This document shows positions 1 through 7,549 of a stretch of 18,358 bases of DNA, piece after piece. Each line of letters opens with the position of its first letter. The first letter of the stretch is position 1. Below the pieces are notes generated by a model. The model had not been told where the DNA came from. It was given only the letters and a program-made list of their open reading frames with translations, and did not search any database. Source of the DNA: Pseudomonadota bacterium (GTDB lineage: Bacteria > Pseudomonadota > Alphaproteobacteria > Micropepsales > Micropepsaceae); NCBI GenBank assembly GCA_021808875.1, contig JAKBAU010000033.1, positions 1 to 18,358 of the forward strand, in the 5' to 3' direction. Both the position numbers and the translations under genes were made by a program.

Positions 1-443
1 CCTGGTCCAAGCATCCCGCGAGCGAGGTACCGGAAGGCTATTACACTGTGCCACTTGGTCGAGCCAATATTTTGCGCTCCGGCGAGCAGATGACCATCCT
101 TGCCTATGGTACGATGGTCTATGTTGCCCTTACTGCTGCCGAAGCGTCGGGGATCGACGCAGAAGTGATCGATTTGCGCACTCTTTTGCCCGTGGATATC
201 GAGACCATCGTCGCTTCCGTCGAAAAGACTGGCCGTTGTGTGATCATACATGAAGCGACTCGTACCAGCGGCTACGGCGCAGAACTCTCGGCACTGGTTC
301 AGGAACACTGCTTTTATCACCTTGAAGCACCAATCGAACGGGTGACGGGCTGGGATACACCCTATCCCCATGCTTTCGAATGGGAGTACTTCCCTGGACC
401 GGAACGGGTGACTGCTGCCATGCGCCGGGTGCTGGAGGGCTGA
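1..443 (+). CDS. bkdA2: 2-oxoisovalerate (branched-chain 2-oxo acid) dehydrogenase E1 beta subunit, C-terminal part
   Basis: This is the 3' end of a gene that enters from the left edge; the reading frame is open from base 3. The first visible residues, WSKHPASEVPEGYYTVPLG, are the typical E1 beta segment between the pyrimidine-binding and transketolase C-terminal domains. The rest is the C-terminal domain (LAYGTMVYVAL, then the region around DLRTLLPVD and the HEATRTSGYGAE stretch). E1 beta pairs with E1 alpha, and the heterotetramer decarboxylates branched-chain 2-oxo acids with thiamine diphosphate in the cytoplasm. E1 alpha should lie just off the left edge. The stop codon abuts the ATG of the E2 gene with no spacing, so the two are co-translated. 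The bkd rather than pdh assignment is inferred mainly from the E2 neighbour. The GTG at 48 is internal, not a start. Confidence 0.9.
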   Translation, partial: WSKHPASEVPEGYYTVPLGRANILRSGEQMTILAYGTMVYVALTAAEASGIDAEVIDLRTLLPVDIETIVASVEKTGRCVIIHEATRTSGYGAELSALVQEHCFYHLEAPIERVTGWDTPYPHAFEWEYFPGPERVTAAMRRVLEG

Positions 444-1727
444 ATGGGTACCTATGTCTATAAGCTGCCTGATGTCGGGGAAGGAACCGCAGAGGCCGAG
501 ATCGTAGCGTGGCATGTTCAGGTCGGGGACGTTGTCGAGGAAGATCAAAATCTCGTCGATGTCATGACAGACAAGGCGACCGTAGAGATGACGTCACCTG
601 TATCAGGAAGGATCATCGCGCTTCACGGTGTTCCAGGTGAAATGGCGGCGGTCGGCGCTCCTCTTGTTGAATTTGATATTGGCACAGAAGGGGCTGCCAA
701 GCCTTCGCCACCGACGTCTCAGCCTGCCGCGGAAGTGCCGTCTGCATCCACGGACACTGCAGTGCCACCCGGGAGGGAGGCCGTGCCAGCAAAGCCCTTG
801 CCTGCGCAAACCAGCAGTCTGCCGGCAGAGGCAGCCTTTGTGACACGCAGTGCGGCTGAAAGGCCTGTAGCATCTCCAGCCGTAAGGCAAAGGGCCCGTG
901 AGCTTGGTATTGAATTGCAGTTTGTGCCCGGTACCGGTCCAGGCGGGCGCATAAGTCATCACGATCTGGATGCGTTTGTGGCCAGTGGCGGACGCTATGC
1001 CGTCATGTCCGGTCACAGGGTGGTGCGCGAGGGCGTTGAAGACATCAAGGTTATTGGCCTGCGGCGGAAGATCGCCGAGAAGATGCAGGAGGCCAAGCGG
1101 CGGATTCCTCACTTTGCGTACGTAGATGAAGTCGATATGACGGAATTGGAAGCGTTGCGCTCCCATCTCAATGCGAGCAAAAGGCCGGATCTTCCGAAAC
1201 TGAGTGTACTTCCTTTTTTCATGCGTGCTCTGGCGAAGGTGCTGCCCGACTATCCGCAAATCAATGCCCGCTTCGACGATGAGGCAGGGATTGTCCACCG
1301 CCACGAGGCGGTACACGTCGGAATTGCAACCCAGACTGCAAATGGTCTTGTCGTGCCGGTAATACGGCACGTCGAAGCCCTTGATATATGGCAGTGTGCA
1401 GCCGAGGTTTCTCGGCTGGCGTCGGCGAGCCGGGAAAACAAGGTCAAGGCTGAAGAGCTTCAGGGGTCGACGATCACGATCACCAGCCTTGGCGCTTTGG
1501 GTGGACTGGTTACTACCCCGGTGATCAATCATCCTGAAGTGGCCATCATCGGTCCCAATGCCATAGTTGAACGTCCAGTCGTACAACATGGGCAAGTCGT
1601 CGTTCGCAAGATGATGAATCTGTCGTCCAGTTTCGATCATCGTGTCGTTGACGGCTATGATGCGGCGGAATTCATACAACGCATTAAGGCTCTCCTGCAG
1701 CACCCAGCGCTATTATTTATGGAGTAA
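444..1727 (+). CDS. bkdB: Lipoamide acyltransferase E2 of the branched-chain 2-oxo acid dehydrogenase complex
   Basis: 427 residues, the usual length for this E2. An N-terminal lipoyl domain (about 1-80) carries the lipoylated lysine K44 in VMTDKATVEM. An Ala/Pro-rich linker (about 82-135) follows, then a peripheral subunit-binding domain (about 142-178, ending in GTGPGGRISHHDL), and the acyltransferase domain (about 200-427) with the catalytic motif DHRVVDG (H399, D403). The lipoyl sequence is closer to bacterial BCKDH E2 than to pyruvate or 2-oxoglutarate E2, as judged from memory of the families. The protein takes the acyl group from E1 and passes it to CoA, giving branched acyl-CoA from Val, Leu and Ile breakdown. 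The start is fixed by GGAGG five bases upstream, inside the end of the E1 beta gene. It lies in the bkd operon, two bases before the E3 gene. Confidence 0.93.
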   Translation: MGTYVYKLPDVGEGTAEAEIVAWHVQVGDVVEEDQNLVDVMTDKATVEMTSPVSGRIIALHGVPGEMAAVGAPLVEFDIGTEGAAKPSPPTSQPAAEVPSASTDTAVPPGREAVPAKPLPAQTSSLPAEAAFVTRSAAERPVASPAVRQRARELGIELQFVPGTGPGGRISHHDLDAFVASGGRYAVMSGHRVVREGVEDIKVIGLRRKIAEKMQEAKRRIPHFAYVDEVDMTELEALRSHLNASKRPDLPKLSVLPFFMRALAKVLPDYPQINARFDDEAGIVHRHEAVHVGIATQTANGLVVPVIRHVEALDIWQCAAEVSRLASASRENKVKAEELQGSTITITSLGALGGLVTTPVINHPEVAIIGPNAIVERPVVQHGQVVVRKMMNLSSSFDHRVVDGYDAAEFIQRIKALLQHPALLFME

Positions 1728-1729
1728 GC

Positions 1730-3115
1730 ATGTCCGAGACTGTCCAGGCCAAAGTCCTCGTATTGGGAGGTGGCCCTGGTGGCTACGTTTGCGCGATCCG
1801 TTGCGGACAGCTTGGCCTTGACACCGTGCTGGTCGAGGCTGACCGGCTGGGAGGCACCTGCCTCATTCGCGGCTGCATTCCATCCAAGGCGATCATTCAG
1901 CGTGCAGGCCAGTTCGAGCAGATGGCCGCTGTTGCTGCGAATTCCTGTACCGGGATCTCGTTGACGGCTGGCCCGGTGCTTGATCTGGGCGCTCTCGTCG
2001 CGTGGAAGGACGGCATCGTCAACAGACTTAACAGTGGTGTCGCAGCTCTTCTGAAGAAAGCCAAGGTCCGGGTAATTTCAGGGTGGGGAAACTTTTCGGA
2101 TGCCAAGACCCTGCACGTCGATACCAAGGACGGCTCCATAACCATACAGGCCGAGCATGTGGTATTGGCTGCGGGCTCCAGACCAGTTGAACTTGGCTTT
2201 CTGCCCTTCGGCAATAAGATCATATCCTCCAGTGAGGCTCTCGATTTGCAGGAGCTCCCTGCACACCTGCTTGTCATTGGAGCAGGCTATATTGGCCTTG
2301 AGCTCGGTATCGCATTTCGCAAGCTTGGCAGCAGGGTTACCATCATCGAGGCACAGGACAGGATATTGCCGCTCTATGATCGTGAGCTGGTGGCCCCGGT
2401 GGCGAAATGGCTAAAAAGCCATGATATGAATGTTCATCTGTCGGCCCACGCGAAGGGACTGGCAGGTGAGGCGCTTGTTGTTGAAACCTCGGATAAGAAG
2501 ACAATCGAAATTGAGGCTGATCGCATTCTGGTAACCGTCGGACGGCAGCCTAACACCTCCGGCTGGGGTCTTGAAAACATGGCAGTCGATCTGGCAGGAC
2601 GCTTTGTCAATGTCGATTCGCGCTGTGCCACATCGATGAAAAACGTCTGGGCCATCGGAGATCTCGTCGGTGAGCCGATGTTGGAGCACAAGGCGGCTGC
2701 TCAAGGCGAAATGGTCGCCGAAATTATCGCCGGCAACCGGCGCAGCTTCGAGCCCGCTGCCATTCCAGCGGTCTGCTTTACGGAACCAGAAATTGTCAGC
2801 TGTGGTCTGTCGCCTGCGGAGGCCGGCCCAGACGCAGTGGTAGCCCAGTTCCCCTTCGTCGCGAATGGCCGTGCCCTCTCCATGGATGCAGGGGAAGGCT
2901 TTGTGCGGGTGGTAGCACGCAGGGACAATCACCGCGTTGTCGGCATTCAGGCGGTCGGCGAACACGTCAGCGAGCTCTCTGGAGAGTTTTCCCATGCGCT
3001 GGCGATGGGCGCGGTGCTCGAGGACATCGCCGGAACCGTCCATGCCCATCCGACCTTGTCGGAAGCGCTGCACGAGGCAACGCTCCGCGCACTAGGTCAT
3101 GCCATCCATATCTGA
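1730..3115 (+). CDS. lpdV: Dihydrolipoyl dehydrogenase E3 of the bkd operon
   Basis: 461 residues, the family norm. The N-terminus carries an FAD-binding GGGPGGY motif (about 13-19) and the redox disulfide C44/C49 in GGTCLIRGCIPSK. The NAD-binding motif is GAGYIGLELG in the middle, and the dimerisation domain ends with the catalytic pair H440 and E445 in HPTLSE. The enzyme reoxidises the dihydrolipoyl arm of E2 and reduces NAD. The start lies two bases after the E2 stop, with GGAG five bases upstream. It is the last clear gene of the operon. A 6-bp stem (CTGTCC / GGACAG) sits about 20 bases after the stop but has no T-run, so I do not call it a terminator. The lpdV symbol follows operon position, because the sequence alone does not separate E3 of bkd from E3 of other complexes. 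Confidence 0.93.
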   Translation: MSETVQAKVLVLGGGPGGYVCAIRCGQLGLDTVLVEADRLGGTCLIRGCIPSKAIIQRAGQFEQMAAVAANSCTGISLTAGPVLDLGALVAWKDGIVNRLNSGVAALLKKAKVRVISGWGNFSDAKTLHVDTKDGSITIQAEHVVLAAGSRPVELGFLPFGNKIISSSEALDLQELPAHLLVIGAGYIGLELGIAFRKLGSRVTIIEAQDRILPLYDRELVAPVAKWLKSHDMNVHLSAHAKGLAGEALVVETSDKKTIEIEADRILVTVGRQPNTSGWGLENMAVDLAGRFVNVDSRCATSMKNVWAIGDLVGEPMLEHKAAAQGEMVAEIIAGNRRSFEPAAIPAVCFTEPEIVSCGLSPAEAGPDAVVAQFPFVANGRALSMDAGEGFVRVVARRDNHRVVGIQAVGEHVSELSGEFSHALAMGAVLEDIAGTVHAHPTLSEALHEATLRALGHAIHI

Positions 3116-3282
3116 CTCATCGAGCTGGCGACAGCACCTGTCCAGATTTGGGACAGTCGGCTCTCGCCGGCGGGGCTGGGCGTGACCAAGAGGGGATAAG
3201 TCCGCCTTACCTGCCCTCACCCACTTTCCATGGAACCGGCTCCTGCGTTAGCTGTTTTGGAGACGAAACGCGGAGTCACTTC

Positions 3283-3768
3283 GTGCGCGTCGATCCGGTC
3301 ATAGCCCTGATGGATGAAATCGAGCGGGCCTATATGGCACTCGCTGAGGCCCGCGACGTAGATGATTTGCGCGCCACCCGCAGCGAGCTTGCGCGGATCG
3401 CAACGCTGCATCAGCGTCTCATCGCGACTGAGCCTACCACAGTCATTGGGGCGGCCTGTCTGCTGCGAGAAGCGGCAAGTCTTTTGCCACAGAGCCAGGC
3501 TCTATCCTGCAGCGATAGACTGCGCGAAGTCGCAGAGCATTTCGACGAAGGGCGCCGCCGCGTCGAGGATCTCATCTGGCTGCGCCGCACGGCAGAGGCG
3601 CTCAGGGCTGGCGCTTCGAATGACTTGGCGCACGCCGCCGCTGACCTCATCCGGCTGGCCGCCAAAGGAGCGTCCCGCCCGGTTTTGCTCTACCGGGCGG
3701 TTTCCTTACCCGTCGTTCTTTCAACCAAACGGCCGCGGCAAGCGCCGGCAATAACCTGCGTTCCCTGA
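3283..3768 (+). CDS. Small helical protein of unknown function
   Basis: The frame is open from 3148, but I choose the GTG at 3283 because GGAG lies seven bases upstream and the residues before it look non-coding. This gives 161 residues. About residues 3-128 are predicted amphipathic helix with many Ala, Arg, Glu and Leu and no membrane segment or signal peptide. The segment around TEPTTVIGAACLLREAASLL resembles a motif I recall in small uncharacterised alphaproteobacterial proteins; this is a weak recollection. The last 30 residues are basic and proline-rich and look unlike the rest. They are encoded across and beyond a terminator-like hairpin at 3675-3700. Either the tail is real with an overlapping terminator, or the true protein ends near the hairpin because of a frameshift. 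It follows the bkd operon by 167 bases. I do not know its function. Confidence 0.55.
   Translation: MRVDPVIALMDEIERAYMALAEARDVDDLRATRSELARIATLHQRLIATEPTTVIGAACLLREAASLLPQSQALSCSDRLREVAEHFDEGRRRVEDLIWLRRTAEALRAGASNDLAHAAADLIRLAAKGASRPVLLYRAVSLPVVLSTKRPRQAPAITCVP
3675..3707 (+). terminator. Terminator-like hairpin overlapping the 3' end of the small helical protein gene
   Basis: A perfect 8-bp GC-only stem, CCGCCCGG at 3675-3682 and CCGGGCGG at 3693-3700, encloses a 10-base loop and is followed by TTTCCTT. This has the shape of an intrinsic terminator for rightward transcription, although the T-run is broken. It would stop readthrough from the bkd side before the leftward monooxygenase gene. 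It lies 68 bases before the predicted stop codon of the gene it overlaps, which is odd. Confidence 0.55.
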
Positions 3769-3802
3769 ACGGTATGGCGCCGGGCTAGCAAGCTTACGGC
3801 CG

Positions 3803-4975
3803 CTAATTTCCTCGCGAGGCGGTTTTGGCGGTTTCCTCCTCGTGATGCTTTTGAATGGTTTGCATTGCGGCTGACATGGCGGCGCCGATAAAGCGTTCCT
3901 TGTTATCCCTGGCCCACGACAAGGCGGTTGCGCGCGCCTGATTGGTGTCATTGATGGCAGGAACAACATAGCGCTGCCAAAGCTCGTACGATTTACGGGT
4001 CTGCTCGAAATTTGCCCAGTTATGTGCGAGCTGCAGAAAGCACCCGAACGAACCCTGTTTGGCTTGCAGTCTTCGGATCTGGGCGATGGCATCGTCGGGT
4101 GTGCCAACCACGGCTACACCTTCCTCCACGAGCGAGCTGAGCGACCGGTTCTCCGTAGCTTCTCGTCCAGCGACGGCGCTAATACCAGAAAAATATCCCT
4201 GCCATTGCTCGAAGCCGAATTTGCAGTTCTCAAAGGCCTGCGCGCGGCTCTCGGCAAGATGGACAGGGCCGACCAGCCTTAAACGCTCAGGATCCATTGT
4301 GCGGCCATGCTCGGCCGCAGTCTTTTGTGCGATCTCCCAGTTGATGCCCAGAGCATCGTAACCACCCGCCTGGGTTGCTGCGACGCACAACATGCCAAAG
4401 CCATGCTTCCCGGCCAGTTTGCCCCCGGATGGCGTTACCGAAGATGCAACTGCAATTTCCGGATAGGGATAAGTGAAGGGGCGCAACTGACAGGTTGCAT
4501 CCACCAGTTCAAACCAGTCGGTCTTGATGGTAACCCGTTCGCCTTGAAATAGCCGCAAGATGACTTCCAAGGCTTCAACCATGCGCGTGCGCTGCACAGA
4601 AGGGTCGATGCCCATGGAAAATGCATCCGATGGCAGCAGGCCAGGTCCGATGCCAAACATGATGCGCCCACGCGTTTGATGATCGAGCTGAATGATCCGG
4701 TTGGCTGCCATAAGAGGGTTGTGATATGGCAACGATACCACGCCCGTACCCAATTTGATGCGGCGGGTACGTTCCGCAACGGCCGCAATAAAGAGCTCAG
4801 GGCTGGCGATGATTTCGAAGCCAGCGGAATGATGCTCTCCAATCCATGCTTCATCATAGCCAAGCCGATCGAGATGCTCGATCAACTCCATATCCCGCTG
4901 GATACAAAGCGTGGGATCTTCGTTGACGGGATGAAAGGGGGCCAGAAATATGCCGCTTCGCAGTCGCATCGTCAT
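3803..4975 (-). CDS. LLM-class flavin-dependent monooxygenase, limonene 1,2-monooxygenase-like
   Basis: 390 residues, one bacterial-luciferase-like TIM barrel. The N-terminus (GIFLAPFHPVNEDPT) and the following block with HLDRLGYDEAWIGEHHS (E47-H48-H49) match the limonene 1,2-monooxygenase branch of the luciferase-like family as I remember it. LGTGVVSLPYHNP and MFGIGPGLLPSDA are further family blocks lining the flavin site. Such enzymes use FMNH2 (supplied by a separate reductase) or F420, plus oxygen, to oxygenate small organic substrates. The substrate here cannot be read from sequence, and no flavin reductase gene is in the window. The ATG at 4975 has AGAAGG seven bases upstream; a second ATG two codons later is possible. 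The gene follows the amidase by 39 bases on the same strand, so they probably share a transcript. Confidence 0.85.
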   Translation of the reverse strand: MTMRLRSGIFLAPFHPVNEDPTLCIQRDMELIEHLDRLGYDEAWIGEHHSAGFEIIASPELFIAAVAERTRRIKLGTGVVSLPYHNPLMAANRIIQLDHQTRGRIMFGIGPGLLPSDAFSMGIDPSVQRTRMVEALEVILRLFQGERVTIKTDWFELVDATCQLRPFTYPYPEIAVASSVTPSGGKLAGKHGFGMLCVAATQAGGYDALGINWEIAQKTAAEHGRTMDPERLRLVGPVHLAESRAQAFENCKFGFEQWQGYFSGISAVAGREATENRSLSSLVEEGVAVVGTPDDAIAQIRRLQAKQGSFGCFLQLAHNWANFEQTRKSYELWQRYVVPAINDTNQARATALSWARDNKERFIGAAMSAAMQTIQKHHEEETAKTASRGN

Positions 4976-5014
4976 GGTGGAACCTTCTTTAGTATTTCGC
5001 CCGGCCAGTGTGTC

Positions 5015-6445
5015 TCAGAGCTTAGGCGGCGGGAAGGGGCCAATCGCCAACTCTGCCGCTAGGGCAACCTCAAATAGCCTGGATTCGCCACCTTGCGGCC
5101 CAATCAGTTGAACACCGATTGGTAGGCCAGCATGTCGTGCGGCAGGGAGGACTAGAGCGGGAGCATGAAGTGCGGTCGCGACCGAGATCCAGTTGAGGGC
5201 TGACATGTAGGGGGCCGCGATGCCGTCGACCAAGAGGGTGCGAGCAGTCATAGGCGCTGAATGGTCATGCAAAAAGGCGGTAACTGGTGTGACTGGAGCA
5301 AGTATCGCATCATAGCCCTGCCGGAAGAAACCATCGAGGACACGCTTGTAATTGTCGCGTTTGCGCCTTGCCGCATCGAGCTGCTCTTCTGTGGCACTGG
5401 CCCGCAGACGATAGCGGGCCTCACCGGTCACGTCGCGGCTTTCACTGACAAGCCGGATGTCTTCCTCGCGCCGCGCTGCCATTGCATCACGCAAATGAGC
5501 AGGAAAATTCGTAGCGACAGTTGCAATTAGAAGGTCGAGATAGTTCTGGAGCAATGCGTCGGCATTGAAATCCGGAACGGCATAATCGACTGGGAAACCG
5601 AGATCGGAAAGGCATTTTGCGGTCTGCTCGACGGCATCCTTTACACACTGCGCGAGAGGCCATCCCGGCTGCGCATTCCAGACCGCGATACGTGCCTGTG
5701 CGGCTGGACGCGGCTCTGTGACGGGCTGCCCCCTCAATACATCCCACATCAGCTTGAGGTCTTTCACATTCCGGGCCATGGGACCGGCCACATTCAGGTC
5801 AATCTCCTGGTTCATGCCGGGGCTAGGGGGAATGTGACCCTTCAGGGGCAATGCTCCCCAGCTCGGCTTGAGCGCGCAAACCCCGCAGAAATTTGCCGGA
5901 TGACGCAGGGAACCGCCGATGTCGGAACCAAGTTCCAGTGGCGTGATATTAGCAGCGAGGGCCGCGGCTGCACCGCCTGACGAGCCTCCCGAGGTTCGGG
6001 AGAGATCAAAAGGATTATTGGTGGTGCCAAAGACCGCATTGTAACTCTGAAAATCGCCAAGCATTAGCGGCACATTGGTTTTCCCCCAGATCACCGCTCC
6101 TGCACTGCGGAGTCTGCCCACCAGGTCCGCGTCAGCGCAGGATCGCTCCCGAGCGGAAAATTCCGGATTGCCTGCAGTCGCCGGCATGCCGCTAACGTCG
6201 AAGCCATCCTTGATGGTCATCGGCAGGCCGGCGAGCACGCCGAGTTCCACGCCGCGAACGCGGGCGTCGTCGAGTGCGCGGGCTGCGGTGCGAGCCGTCT
6301 CCAAATCCTCTGTGATGACGGCATTCAATTTGCCGTGATGGCTGCGCTGCAGGGCAACATGCTGTTCAAGAAGTTCAAGCGCTGATATGCGTCGGCAGGC
6401 AAGATCGTCCAGCATCTTCCTTGCCGTAGCGTAAGGGGCACTCAT
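5015..6445 (-). CDS. Amidase-signature family hydrolase
   Basis: 476 residues from the ATG at 6445, chosen because GGAG sits six bases upstream and the family homology begins there. The frame is open further upstream to 6592, but that would overlap the divergent dehydrogenase start. The Ser-cisSer-Lys triad is visible: K79 in MTIKDGFD, S155 in TSGGSSGGAA, and the nucleophile S179 in DIGGSLRHPA; the 24-residue spacing of the two serines is as in fatty-acid amide hydrolase. It hydrolyses a C-N amide bond, but the substrate is unknown. It is not likely to be GatA, because no gatB or gatC lies beside it and the flanking genes are catabolic. No signal peptide is seen, so it is probably cytoplasmic. 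It appears to be the first gene of an operon with the flavin monooxygenase. Confidence 0.88.
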   Translation of the reverse strand: MSAPYATARKMLDDLACRRISALELLEQHVALQRSHHGKLNAVITEDLETARTAARALDDARVRGVELGVLAGLPMTIKDGFDVSGMPATAGNPEFSARERSCADADLVGRLRSAGAVIWGKTNVPLMLGDFQSYNAVFGTTNNPFDLSRTSGGSSGGAAAALAANITPLELGSDIGGSLRHPANFCGVCALKPSWGALPLKGHIPPSPGMNQEIDLNVAGPMARNVKDLKLMWDVLRGQPVTEPRPAAQARIAVWNAQPGWPLAQCVKDAVEQTAKCLSDLGFPVDYAVPDFNADALLQNYLDLLIATVATNFPAHLRDAMAARREEDIRLVSESRDVTGEARYRLRASATEEQLDAARRKRDNYKRVLDGFFRQGYDAILAPVTPVTAFLHDHSAPMTARTLLVDGIAAPYMSALNWISVATALHAPALVLPAARHAGLPIGVQLIGPQGGESRLFEVALAAELAIGPFPPPKL

Positions 6446-6514
6446 TGCGATCTCCGACTTCCCACCTGCCCAAAATGGCATAAGCTGGTCACGCCGAGCA
6501 AAGTGGAGGAAGCC

Positions 6515-7549
6515 ATGCGGGCCGCGGTGTTTCATCAAGCAGGTCAGCCCCTCGTCATTGAACAGATCGACGAACCCCGTCCGTCGCCACATGATTTGAT
6601 ATTGAGGGTTCGCGCCTGCGGGATATGTGGCTCAGATCTGCATATGACCGAACCCGGATCTGTGCTGGGGCTGCCTTCGGGCGCGGTCATGGGACATGAA
6701 TTTTCTGGTGAGGTAGTGGAAGCTGGCAGCGCCGTTAAAGCCGAGTGGAGCACAGGAACGGCGGTTGTGGGTTTTCCCTATCTGTGTTGTGGAGAACAAA
6801 CACCGTGCCCCAATCTTACCTTGGGGCTTGGCTCAGGCGCCTGCGCACGTGGTACAGGAATTGGACTAGGACAGAGCCATGGCGCCTATGCGGAATATGT
6901 TCGTATATCGGCAAATGCAGCATTCCGGCTTCCAGGAGGAATGAGCTACCGCGCCGGAGCTTTGGTTGAACCCTTGGCCGTTGGGCTACATGCGGTCGAT
7001 ATGGCCAAGCTCGATCGTGATGCCGTGGTCCTCGTTGTCGGCGCGGGACCGGTTGGGCTCGCAGTGATCATGTGGGCAAGATTTCTGGGCATACGTCACG
7101 TTCTTGTCAGCGAACGGGCAGCTGTACGGCGTCAGATGGCGGCGCGGTTCGGCGCAAGCGATGCGCTCAATCCGGATGAACCACTCGCCAGTCAGGTCGA
7201 GCGCCTGACCGGTCGCGGTCCGGACGTCATCTTCGAGTGCGTAGGCGCACCCGGAATGATCGCACAGACCATGGCTGAGGCACCACGGGGTGGACGCATT
7301 GTGGTCGCGGGTGTCTGCCAGCAGCCCGACACCATCTTTCCGCTCGCGGGCATCGCCAAAGAGCTTAACCTGCAATTTGTCCTTGGCTACCGGCCGGCCG
7401 ACTTCGACTACGTCATAGCGATGCTCGCTTCGGGCCGGATCGATGGCGAGAGCATGATTACAGACACGATAGATCTGGACAGCCTGCCCGGAGCTTTTGA
7501 AGCCCTGCGTAAGCCGAGCGGTCAATGCAAGGTGATGGTGGTGAGCTAG
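6515..7549 (+). CDS. Zinc-dependent medium-chain alcohol dehydrogenase
   Basis: 344 residues from the ATG at 6515, which has GGAGG five bases upstream; a GTG four codons earlier lies just before that ribosome site and is less likely. The GroES-like N-terminal domain has the catalytic zinc ligands C38 (CGICGSD), H61-E62 (GHEFSGEV) and probably E152 (VEPLAVGLHA). The Rossmann domain has GAGPVG (176-181). The lobe that normally holds four zinc-binding cysteines reads PYLCCGEQTPC with only C91, C92, C98 and C110 around it, not the usual spacing, so the structural zinc may be lost or bound differently. It is in the threonine dehydrogenase / sorbitol dehydrogenase type group; the substrate is unknown. 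It is divergent from the amidase-monooxygenase operon with about 70 bases between starts, so joint control is plausible. Its stop overlaps the flhB stop. Confidence 0.88.
   Translation: MRAAVFHQAGQPLVIEQIDEPRPSPHDLILRVRACGICGSDLHMTEPGSVLGLPSGAVMGHEFSGEVVEAGSAVKAEWSTGTAVVGFPYLCCGEQTPCPNLTLGLGSGACARGTGIGLGQSHGAYAEYVRISANAAFRLPGGMSYRAGALVEPLAVGLHAVDMAKLDRDAVVLVVGAGPVGLAVIMWARFLGIRHVLVSERAAVRRQMAARFGASDALNPDEPLASQVERLTGRGPDVIFECVGAPGMIAQTMAEAPRGGRIVVAGVCQQPDTIFPLAGIAKELNLQFVLGYRPADFDYVIAMLASGRIDGESMITDTIDLDSLPGAFEALRKPSGQCKVMVVS

Noticed and set aside
603..1703. Long minus-strand reading frame opposite the E2 gene
   Set aside because: It mirrors a well-conserved E2 gene, its translation has no recognisable domain, and it is rich in Arg, Cys and His as expected for antisense of a GC-rich gene.
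2411..3073. Minus-strand 220-codon frame opposite the E3 gene
   Set aside because: Antisense shadow of a fully assigned dihydrolipoyl dehydrogenase gene; no ribosome site or domain.
3138..3156. Hairpin CTGTCC / GGACAG after the E3 gene
   Set aside because: Only a 6-bp stem and no T-run follows, so it is not a convincing intrinsic terminator.
6446..6592. N-terminal extension of the amidase to 6592
   Set aside because: It would overlap the start of the divergent dehydrogenase, has no family similarity, and a good ribosome site precedes the ATG at 6445.
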